A stretch of DNA of 5,482 bases from SIG480 sp045636165 (GTDB lineage Bacteria; Bacillota; Clostridia; Oscillospirales; JAAYXM01): positions 1 through 5,482 of the forward strand of contig JAZTWZ010000078.1 of the NCBI GenBank assembly GCA_045636165.1, written 5' to 3'. Shown here piece by piece: positions 1-5,116 of the stretch. Position 1 is the first letter of the stretch, and each line of letters begins with the position of its first letter. Both the position numbers and the translations under genes were made by a program. The notes below the pieces were generated by a model. The model was not told the DNA's origin and ran no database searches. It saw only the letters and a program-made list of their open reading frames with translations.

Positions 1-245
1 GCAGTCGGTTTTTCACCTTCCTTTGGTGCACCGTCTTTTATATATCCTGCCCAGGCGACATTGGAAAAAACCTTTTCGCATTCATCTTTTGATGTAACGA
101 GGCGGAATTTTAATGTCTGGCGGTTTGCAGCAGAAGAAGAAAGCCTTGCGAGGTTACAAAACTCACGAAGAACTTCTTCCGGAATCTCAACACTCTCATC
201 AAAACGCCTGTAAGAACGGTTTTTTAAAACCAGATCGTAAAGCAT
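1..245 (-). CDS. Nitroreductase family protein (N-terminal part; gene continues past the left edge)
   Basis: Predicted FMN-dependent oxidoreductase of the nitroreductase superfamily; such enzymes transfer electrons from NAD(P)H to nitro, quinone or other acceptors, and the physiological substrate cannot be told here. About 81 codons are visible from the ATG at 245. Residues 9-15 (NRSYRRF) are the family's N-terminal FMN-phosphate-binding signature (RRSxRxF type). Residues 36-47 (SSSAANRQTLKF) match the second conserved block (PSAxNxQPxxF type). A later AWAGYIKD followed by an EGEKPTA stretch resembles a nitroreductase subgroup that I recognise from anaerobic Firmicutes. The start lies two bases after the pduL stop with no strong ribosome-binding site of its own, so translational coupling with pduL is likely. 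The C-terminal half, with the remaining flavin contacts, is outside the window, so intactness cannot be judged. Confidence 0.85.
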   Translation of the reverse strand, partial: MLYDLVLKNRSYRRFDESVEIPEEVLREFCNLARLSSSAANRQTLKFRLVTSKDECEKVFSNVAWAGYIKDGAPKEGEKPT

Positions 246-247
246 AA

Positions 248-823
248 TTACTTTTTGATGATTTCGCCGTAAACTTCGCCTGAGAGAGCAGCAGCGTTTG
301 ACTCGTCTGTGTCAACATGCATAGCCGGAGCGAACTTCTCGCTTACGCGGACAACAACTGCGTCAAATGTAAGAGCACGCTCGCTGTCAATCTTAACAGA
401 AACGATTTCCTTGTCAGCTACGCCGAACTCTGCAGCAACATCCGGAGTGAGGTGGATGTGGCGCTGAGCTGCGATAACGCCTTCTGTAAGCTCAACTTCG
501 CCTGCAGGACCTACGAGCTTGCAACCTGCGCTTCCTGCAACGTCACCACTTTCGCGGATGGGAGCAGAAACGCCGAGAGTACGAGCGTCTGTGAGAGAAA
601 CTTCAACCTGAGTAGCAGGTCTCTCCGGACCGAGGATGGAAACATTCGCAATAGAACGCTTCGGACCTACGAGAGTAACCTTCTCTTCTGTGAGGAACTG
701 TCCCGGCTGGGAAAGCTCGCGCTTGTTGTGAAGAACAGCGCCCTTACCGAAAAGAATTTCGAGGTGTTCCTTCGTGACGTGGACATGGCGGGATGATGTT
801 TCTACGAGTACTTTTGATGCCAT
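248..823 (-). CDS. pduL: PduL-type phosphate acyltransferase (phosphotransacetylase / phosphotransbutyrylase-like)
   Basis: Interconverts an acyl-CoA and an acyl-phosphate (acetyl or propionyl), feeding an acyl-phosphate kinase for ATP formation or running in reverse for assimilation. The 191 residues hold the two tandem beta-barrel halves of PduL. The two-zinc active-site residues known from the family are all present with conserved spacing: H13 and H15 in SRHVHV, E74 in QVEVSL, H122 and H124 in QRHIHL, and H169 in AMHVDTDE; R68 in GPERPA matches the phosphate-contacting arginine. The protein begins directly at the barrel, with no amphipathic N-terminal extension of the kind that targets PduL to microcompartments, so a cytosolic role in central acetate/propionate metabolism is more likely. 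The start is supported by GAAAGGG at 834-840, ten bases upstream of the ATG. It is followed by a nitroreductase gene; no acetate kinase or shell-protein gene is in view. The acyl-chain preference cannot be read from sequence. Confidence 0.95.
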   Translation of the reverse strand: MASKVLVETSSRHVHVTKEHLEILFGKGAVLHNKRELSQPGQFLTEEKVTLVGPKRSIANVSILGPERPATQVEVSLTDARTLGVSAPIRESGDVAGSAGCKLVGPAGEVELTEGVIAAQRHIHLTPDVAAEFGVADKEIVSVKIDSERALTFDAVVVRVSEKFAPAMHVDTDESNAAALSGEVYGEIIKK

Positions 824-866
824 TTTTATACAACCCTTTCTTAATATGAAATATAAAATTATCTAT

Positions 867-895
867 CTTATATAATTTAACATAAAACGTTGAAA
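867..895 (-). promoter_or_regulatory. Weak candidate promoter for pduL
   Basis: On the minus strand, TATAAG (872-867) lies 17 bp downstream of TTTCAA (895-890). This would give a leader of roughly 35-40 bases before the pduL start. The -10 is good (5 of 6) but the -35 matches only 3 of 6, and the surrounding sequence is very AT-rich, so chance resemblance is possible. A second minus-strand -35-like TTGACT lies at 976-971 but lacks a convincing -10. Confidence 0.3.
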
Positions 896-981
896 TTAGC
901 AAGAGCAAATTGCATAAAACCGAAAATAAAAAATTGCAAATAGCAGTATTTAGTAGCAAATCCGGTTGCAAGTCAACATCC

Positions 982-1010
982 TTGACAAAATAAGTTAACT
1001 ATGATATTAT
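982..1010 (+). promoter_or_regulatory. Vegetative (sigma-A type) promoter of the sugar-nucleotide dehydratase gene
   Basis: TTGACA (982-987, a perfect -35) is followed after exactly 17 bp by TATTAT (1005-1010, 5 of 6 for the -10). Transcription should begin near 1016-1018, leaving a leader of about 48 bases before the TTG start at 1065. It is the best promoter in the window and indicates that the dehydratase is independently transcribed. Confidence 0.85.
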
Positions 1011-1048
1011 ATTTAATAAATATTTAACAATTTGAAAGGCTTTTTGGG

Positions 1049-1058
1049 AAAGGAGGTA
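1049..1058 (+). promoter_or_regulatory. Strong ribosome-binding site that fixes the TTG start at 1065
   Basis: AAAGGAGGTA (1049-1058) is nearly fully complementary to the 16S rRNA 3' end and stands 8 bases (from the end of GGAGG) before the in-frame TTG at 1065. The reading frame can be extended upstream to a TTG at 1032, but that codon has no ribosome-binding site and would place this motif inside the gene. The shorter start is therefore preferred. Confidence 0.85.
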
Positions 1059-1064
1059 ACCGGG

Positions 1065-3011
1065 TTGTTCAAAGCGGTAAAAAGAAATATAAGATGGCAG
1101 CTCGTTGCCTATGATTTCCTGATTCTTATGGCGGTAGATTTCCTTATGTTGTTCATCTACAAGGGGAACATCGGACTTTCTGTTTTGGGAGCTCTGGTGC
1201 AGGCTGCCATTTCTTTTTTGTGCATCTTTGGTGCACGAATTTTCGGTAACATATATGCCCAGATCTGGCGCTATGGCGGAATTCAGAGCTATATAAAACT
1301 CCTTATGGCGGATTGTGTCGCATTTCTTGTGACATTTGTCATAGAGGCGGTTTTGCCGATAGAGCATCTCACTTTCCCGACTTTGCTTTCGGTTGCATCG
1401 CTTAACCTCCTTATCTCTCTTGGAGTGAGAATGATGTACCGTTATGCTTACAAATGCAGCAATGATTTCTCGGCAAAGGGTAAATTCTTGAAATTCTTGC
1501 TTGAGGTTTTTGCCGGAAAGAAGATTATTGGAGAAAAGAAGAAAAGTGTAAATAAGATTAAAATTGCAATCATCGGCGCAGGCAGCGTCGGTGTTACATT
1601 GGCAGAGGAGTTGCTTAATAACGAAGCCGCTTCTTATACTCCTCGATGCTTCCTTGATGTAAACCGCGCAAAGGTTGGCAGAGAAGTTAACGGGCTTCCT
1701 GTTTTTCTTGAAGATGAATCAACGATTGAGCAGCTTAAAGAGCTTGAGATTCAGGAGGTAGTATTCGCTATCCCAAGTCTTTCTGATGAGGACAGGAAGC
1801 GTATGTATGAGTATTACTCCAAGGCAGGATACAAGGTAAAGCTTTATGATTATCCGCTTATGAAAAAAGCGGGAGGACGACGCCAGCTCAGAGAATTCGA
1901 TATCGAAGAGCTCCTTTTCAGAAAATCAGTTGTTATGTCCGATTCGAAGACGACGGAGTATTACGGTGATAAAGTTATTCTCGTAACCGGCGGTGGCGGT
2001 TCAATCGGCGCTGAAATTTGCAGACAGCTTGCAAAGATGAGGCCTAAGAAGATTATAGTGCTTGATATATACGAAAACGGAGCGTACGATGTCCAGCAGG
2101 AGCTTCGTATTGAATACGGAAAAGCTCTTGATCTCAATGTTGAGATAGCGTCGATAACCGACAGAAAAGCTATGGAGCGCATTTTTGCTCAGTACCGTCC
2201 GCAGATTGTCATAAATGCTGCAGCTCATAAGCATGTTCCGCTTATGGAGCACAACTGCATTGAAGCTGTTGAGAATAATGTATTCGGTACGAAAACACTC
2301 ATAGATTTATGTGAAAAGTATGAAACCGAAAGATTTATGATGGTTTCTACCGACAAGGCGGTTAACCCGACAAATGTCATGGGCGCAACAAAGCGTATGT
2401 GCGAAATGATAGCTTTGAGCGCTTCCACTACGGGAAAAGTCAAGTACAGTATGACGAGATTCGGAAATGTTCTCGGCTCTGCAGGTTCGGTTGTTCCGCT
2501 TTTTAAAAAGCAGATTGCAAACGGCGGCCCGATAACTATTACAGATAAGCGAATCATCCGTTACTTTATGACGATTCCCGAGGCATCCCAGCTTGTTCTG
2601 CAGTCGGGAGCTATGGCTAAAAACGGCGAACTCTTCGTTCTTGATATGGGAAAACCTGTAAAGATATTTGACCTTGCAGAGAATATGATAAGACTTTCCG
2701 GAAGCGGAGATATTGAAATTGTCGAAACAGGGCTCCGCCCCGGTGAGAAGCTTTATGAAGAGCTTCTTATTGACACGGATACGCTCGAAAAGACTGAGAA
2801 TAAGCTTATCTTTATTGAAAAGGACGAGCCGCTGTCAGCAACCGACATCGAAATGCGACTGGAGCTTCTTAAGGAAGCTTGTGAGTCTGGAGACGATGAA
2901 GCGGTCAGGGTGGCTCTTCACAAGACGGTACCGACATTCAAGAGTCCTGAGGAGATAAACAGTTCCGCAAAGGAATATATGCCTCCAAGCCTTGAAGTGA
3001 CCAAGGTATAA
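1065..3011 (+). CDS. Membrane-anchored nucleoside-diphosphate-sugar 4,6-dehydratase (CapD / WbpM / PglF / EpsC family)
   Basis: Likely converts UDP-N-acetylglucosamine (or a related UDP-sugar) to the 4-keto-6-deoxy sugar, the first step towards sugars such as bacillosamine, QuiNAc or FucNAc used in capsule, exopolysaccharide or glycoprotein glycans. It has 648 residues from the TTG at 1065, full length for the large class. Order of parts: four hydrophobic helices (about 13-32, 38-61, 79-97, 105-122); a first Rossmann-like domain with GAGSVG at 171-176; and an extended short-chain dehydrogenase domain with TGGGGSIG at 308-315, NAAAHKHVP from 384, STDK at 428-431, TRFGNVLGS at 464-472 and LRPGEKLYEE from 557. 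The usual catalytic YxxxK tyrosine is methionine (M439, then K443), the SMK-type active site known from WbpM and PglF, so it is not an inactivating change. It has its own promoter and terminator, with no glycosyltransferase or aminotransferase gene beside it, so the product sugar is unknown. Confidence 0.93.
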   Translation: MFKAVKRNIRWQLVAYDFLILMAVDFLMLFIYKGNIGLSVLGALVQAAISFLCIFGARIFGNIYAQIWRYGGIQSYIKLLMADCVAFLVTFVIEAVLPIEHLTFPTLLSVASLNLLISLGVRMMYRYAYKCSNDFSAKGKFLKFLLEVFAGKKIIGEKKKSVNKIKIAIIGAGSVGVTLAEELLNNEAASYTPRCFLDVNRAKVGREVNGLPVFLEDESTIEQLKELEIQEVVFAIPSLSDEDRKRMYEYYSKAGYKVKLYDYPLMKKAGGRRQLREFDIEELLFRKSVVMSDSKTTEYYGDKVILVTGGGGSIGAEICRQLAKMRPKKIIVLDIYENGAYDVQQELRIEYGKALDLNVEIASITDRKAMERIFAQYRPQIVINAAAHKHVPLMEHNCIEAVENNVFGTKTLIDLCEKYETERFMMVSTDKAVNPTNVMGATKRMCEMIALSASTTGKVKYSMTRFGNVLGSAGSVVPLFKKQIANGGPITITDKRIIRYFMTIPEASQLVLQSGAMAKNGELFVLDMGKPVKIFDLAENMIRLSGSGDIEIVETGLRPGEKLYEELLIDTDTLEKTENKLIFIEKDEPLSATDIEMRLELLKEACESGDDEAVRVALHKTVPTFKSPEEINSSAKEYMPPSLEVTKV

Positions 3012-3019
3012 AAACATCA

Positions 3020-3048
3020 GAATAAAAGCCTTCTTTCTATCATATAAA
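3020..3048 (+). promoter_or_regulatory. Candidate sigma-E (mother-cell) promoter for spoIIID
   Basis: GAATAAA (3020-3026) resembles the sigma-E -35 consensus KMATATT (5 of 7). After a 14-bp spacer, CATATAAA (3041-3048) resembles the -10 CATACAHT. Transcription would start near 3055-3057, immediately before the AAGGAGG ribosome-binding site. TATAAA within it could serve a sigma-A -10, but no TTGACA-like -35 lies 16-18 bp upstream. In Bacillus subtilis spoIIID is a sigma-E target; its use here is inferred from that and from motif position, and the match is imperfect. Confidence 0.42.
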
Positions 3049-3071
3049 TTGGGTAGGAAGGAGGCTTTTTT
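3024..3071 (+). terminator. Rho-independent terminator of the dehydratase gene, overlapping the spoIIID ribosome-binding site
   Basis: AAAAGCCTTCTTTC (3024-3037) pairs with GGAAGGAGGCTTTT (3056-3069) through 14 bp that include two T-G (U-G) pairs. Three further pairs (3038-3040 with 3053-3055, the last a wobble) can extend it to 17 bp with a 12-base loop. The 3' arm ends in TTTTTT (3066-3071), of which four are in the stem. The arm contains AAGGAGG (3058-3064), the ribosome-binding site for the GTG at 3074, so read-through RNA would have that site paired. Confidence 0.75.
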
Positions 3072-3073
3072 GT

Positions 3074-3328
3074 GTGGCGAAAACATATATAGAGGAGCGA
3101 GCAATTGAGCTCGCACATTATGTAATTGAGAATAAAAGCACCGTTCGTGAAACGGCAAAGAAGTTTTACATATCGAAGTCAACGGTTCATAAGGACATTG
3201 TGGAGCGACTTCAGAGTTTTGATAAAAGCCTGTATCTTGAAGTCAAGCAGGTTCTTGATGCAAATAAAGCCGAGCGTCATTTGCGAGGAGGTCAAGCAAC
3301 GCGCAAAAAATATCGCGGAGAAGAGTAA
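3074..3328 (+). CDS. spoIIID: Stage III sporulation transcriptional regulator SpoIIID
   Basis: Small DNA-binding protein that in Bacillus and Clostridium activates or represses many genes in the mother cell during the sigma-E stage and promotes the switch to sigma-K. The 84 residues align by eye with B. subtilis SpoIIID from end to end: the N-terminal YIEERAIELAHYV helix; a helix-turn-helix at 23-42 with the highly conserved SKSTVHKD (34-41); an EVKQVLDANKAERHLRGG block (56-73); and a basic tail with ATRKKY (75-80), the region that contributes to DNA contact in the Bacillus protein. It ends about nine residues earlier than the 93-residue Bacillus protein, which affects only the variable tail. 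The GTG start is fixed by AAGGAGG at 3058-3064, nine bases upstream. It follows a polysaccharide-type gene but is separated from it by a terminator, and no strong terminator follows it before the next promoter. Confidence 0.95.
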   Translation: MAKTYIEERAIELAHYVIENKSTVRETAKKFYISKSTVHKDIVERLQSFDKSLYLEVKQVLDANKAERHLRGGQATRKKYRGEE

Positions 3329-3335
3329 GTTGCTC

Positions 3336-3364
3336 TTTAAAATGAGTAAAAAAGAGTGTATAAT
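3336..3364 (+). promoter_or_regulatory. Promoter of the C_GCAxxG_C_C - proA unit
   Basis: TTTAAA (3336-3341, 4 of 6 for the -35) precedes a perfect TATAAT (3359-3364) by 17 bp. The -10 is preceded directly by TG, close to but not exactly the extended -10 arrangement. A start near 3371 leaves a leader of about 29 bases. This separates transcription of the following two genes from spoIIID, although some read-through from spoIIID is possible. Confidence 0.65.
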
Positions 3365-3385
3365 ATAAAAAGATTAACGAAAGAC

Positions 3386-3391
3386 AGGGGA
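3386..3391 (+). promoter_or_regulatory. Ribosome-binding site that favours the second ATG (3400)
   Basis: AGGGGA lies only three bases from the ATG at 3394 but nine bases (counted from AGGGG) from the in-frame ATG at 3400. The latter spacing is the usable one, so translation most likely begins at 3400 and the protein is two residues shorter than the longest frame. Confidence 0.65.
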
Positions 3392-3399
3392 TAATGAAA

Positions 3400-3810
3400 A
3401 TGACAGAATACGGAAAAAAGGCCGGAGAGCTTTTTGGAAGCGGATATAATTGCGCGCAGTCGGTTGCAGGTGCGTTTGCAGAAGACTTCGGAGCTTCGCT
3501 TGATATAGTAACGAAGATTGCATCGTCCTTCGGTGGAGGAATCGCCGGAAGACGCGAAATGTGCGGAGCTGTAAGCGGGATGCTTATTGCGCTCGGGCTT
3601 GCAAAAGGCGATTACGATAAATCTTCTCCAGAAGCCAAGCAGGCTCATTATGCATTTTGCCGCAAGGCGATGGAAAGTTTTGAGGAAAAGCTCGGAACTT
3701 TGATTTGCTCAAAGCGTCTTGAAATGAATAAGACAGGAGAAAACAATGTTTATACATGCCGCGAGATTTGCGAGATTGCGGCAGATATAGTTGCTGAAAT
3801 AATCGGTTAA
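3400..3810 (+). CDS. C_GCAxxG_C_C family protein (putative redox-active cysteine-rich protein)
   Basis: Belongs to a family of small proteins defined by spaced cysteines and described as putatively redox-active; no reaction is established. From the start at 3400 it has 136 residues, normal for the family. Visible features are GYNCAQSV near the N-terminus (C18), a glycine-rich FGGGIAGRR followed by MCGAVSGMLIALGL (C55, the signature CGAxxG), FCRKAM (C87), ICSKRLE (C103) and TCREIC near the C-terminus (C120, C124). The six cysteines could bind metal or form disulfides, which is inference. There is no signal peptide or membrane helix, so it should be cytosolic. It is followed 15 bases later by proA with no terminator between, so the two form an operon. 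Whether it has any part in proline synthesis is unknown. Confidence 0.88.
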   Translation: MTEYGKKAGELFGSGYNCAQSVAGAFAEDFGASLDIVTKIASSFGGGIAGRREMCGAVSGMLIALGLAKGDYDKSSPEAKQAHYAFCRKAMESFEEKLGTLICSKRLEMNKTGENNVYTCREICEIAADIVAEIIG

Positions 3811-3825
3811 GGCAGGGAAGTTTAA

Positions 3826-5073
3826 ATGGAGTATCTTAGAGATTTAGGTGAACGTGCAAAGGTGGCTGCCTTTACACTTAATCGCCTTTCGGATGAGGAT
3901 AAAAACCGCGCGCTTATTAAGGCGGCGGAGGAGATTGTCGCGCAACGTGACAAGATTCTTGCTGCAAACGCAGAGGATGTCGCGCGTGCTGAGAAGTCAG
4001 GTATGTCGCCTGCGCTTGTTGACAGATTAAGACTTGATGAAATGCGAATCGCGCAGATGAGCGAAGGTCTTTTGCAGATAGCGAAGCTTAAATCTCCTCT
4101 TGGCGAGGTAGTTATGAGTACTTCGCGCCCAAACGGGCTTACAATCGAATCAAAACGCGTTCCGATAGGTGTTATCGGAATAATTTACGAGTCCCGACCG
4201 AATGTTACGGCAGATGCTTTTGGTCTTTGCTTCAAGACGGGAAATGCAGTAATACTTCGCGGCGGAAGTGACGCGATAAGCTCAAATATCGCGATTTCCG
4301 ACTGTATCAGAAAAGCACTTTCAGACTGCGGTGTTCCGGAAGATTCAATTCTACTCGTTACGGATACATCAAGAGAAACAGCTCGCTCTCTTATGCGCCT
4401 TAACGGATATATAGATGTCCTCATTCCGCGCGGCGGAGCAGGGCTTATCAGAACGGTTGTTGAAACGAGCACTCTGCCCGTCATAGAAACGGGAACGGGT
4501 AATTGCCATATATTCGTCGATGAATCTGCAGATATCGAAATGGCAAAGAAGATTATAATCAACGCGAAGACACAGCGACTCGGCGTATGCAATGCCTGCG
4601 AATCGCTTGTAGTTCACGCGTCCTGTGCAGAGAAGGCTATCCCTGCAATAGTTTCGGCTCTTCAGGAAAAGGGCGTTGAGATCCGCGGTGATGAGCGTGC
4701 TATTGAAATTGTGCCGGATATCAAAGCGGCGAGTGAAGAAGATTGGGGATGTGAGTATCTCGATTCGATAATTTCGCTCCGTGTTGTAAATTCGGTTGAT
4801 GAGGCGATTTTGCACATCAACAAATATAATACAAAACATTCCGAAGCGATTATAACAGAAAACGCCGAAAATGCAGAGAAATTCCTCAATGAAGTTGATG
4901 CAGCGGCAGTATATGTAAATGCTTCTACCCGTTTTACTGACGGTTTCGAGTTCGGCTTCGGTGCAGAAATCGGAATAAGTACGCAGAAGCTTCACGCGCG
5001 AGGACCGATGGGACTTACGGCACTGACTTCAACGAAGTACTTCATCCGTGGTAACGGACAGACAAGAGGATAA
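3826..5073 (+). CDS. proA: Glutamate-5-semialdehyde dehydrogenase (gamma-glutamyl phosphate reductase)
   Basis: Reduces L-glutamyl 5-phosphate to glutamate 5-semialdehyde with NADPH, the second step of proline synthesis from glutamate, in the cytosol. The 415 residues match the usual family length, and the N-terminal YLRDLGERAKVAA is typical. The aldehyde-dehydrogenase fold is visible: a nucleotide-binding segment with PIGVIGIIYESRPNV (113-127) and KTGNAVILRGGSDA (137-150), PRGGAGLI (201-208), ETGTGNCHIF (221-230), the catalytic cysteine C255 in GVCNACES, and the C-terminal ProA signature around 324-342 (KYNTKHSE) plus FGFGAEIGIST (376-386). A second cysteine, C258, sits three residues after the catalytic one. 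The start is supported by AGGGAAG at 3814-3820. proB, which makes the unstable substrate, is not beside it; instead the partner is the cysteine-rich protein upstream. The gene ends at a strong terminator. Confidence 0.97.
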   Translation: MEYLRDLGERAKVAAFTLNRLSDEDKNRALIKAAEEIVAQRDKILAANAEDVARAEKSGMSPALVDRLRLDEMRIAQMSEGLLQIAKLKSPLGEVVMSTSRPNGLTIESKRVPIGVIGIIYESRPNVTADAFGLCFKTGNAVILRGGSDAISSNIAISDCIRKALSDCGVPEDSILLVTDTSRETARSLMRLNGYIDVLIPRGGAGLIRTVVETSTLPVIETGTGNCHIFVDESADIEMAKKIIINAKTQRLGVCNACESLVVHASCAEKAIPAIVSALQEKGVEIRGDERAIEIVPDIKAASEEDWGCEYLDSIISLRVVNSVDEAILHINKYNTKHSEAIITENAENAEKFLNEVDAAAVYVNASTRFTDGFEFGFGAEIGISTQKLHARGPMGLTALTSTKYFIRGNGQTRG

Positions 5074-5074
5074 C

Positions 5075-5107
5075 AAAAAGCTCTCGAGATTTTCTCGAGA
5101 GCTTTTT
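5075..5107. terminator. Bidirectional rho-independent terminator between convergent genes
   Basis: AAAAAGCTCTCGAGA (5075-5089) and TCTCGAGAGCTTTTT (5093-5107) form a perfect 15-bp inverted repeat around a three-base TTT loop. It begins one base after the proA stop. The plus-strand RNA ends in five U; the A-run at 5075-5079 supplies the U-run for RNA of the minus-strand gene that ends at 5117, so one hairpin can serve both directions. Confidence 0.92.
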
Positions 5108-5116
5108 ATGTTTAAA

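Noticed and set aside
317..796. Plus-strand open frame of 159 codons opposite pduL, rich in cysteine and asparagine
   Set aside because: It lies wholly antisense to a confidently identified pduL, has no ribosome-binding site before its ATG, and its composition is what the reverse complement of the pduL codons would give.
890..918. Plus-strand TTGAAA-17-CATAAA promoter-like pair
   Set aside because: Poor -10 match, about 100 bp upstream of a far better promoter, in AT-rich sequence where such matches are expected by chance.
744..971. Minus-strand frame of 75 codons extending over the start of pduL
   Set aside because: It overlaps pduL in another frame, covers the promoter region, and its apparent hydrophobic stretch comes from AT-rich intergenic sequence.
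2427..2452. Methionine in place of the catalytic tyrosine of the dehydratase read as an inactivating mutation
   Set aside because: The YxxxK tyrosine is methionine by rule in the WbpM/PglF/CapD subfamily, where the enzymes are active; all other motifs are intact.
3333..3356. Possible terminator after spoIIID (CTCTTT paired with AAAGAG)
   Set aside because: The stem is only six AT-rich pairs with a 12-base loop and no U-run, and it overlaps the promoter of the next gene.
3394..3396. Upstream ATG of the C_GCAxxG_C_C gene as the start
   Set aside because: The AGGGG site is only three bases away, too close for initiation; the in-frame ATG at 3400 has proper spacing. The difference is two residues.
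4369..4995. Minus-strand open frame of 208 codons inside proA
   Set aside because: Antisense shadow of a well-conserved gene, with no family resemblance and no initiation signal.
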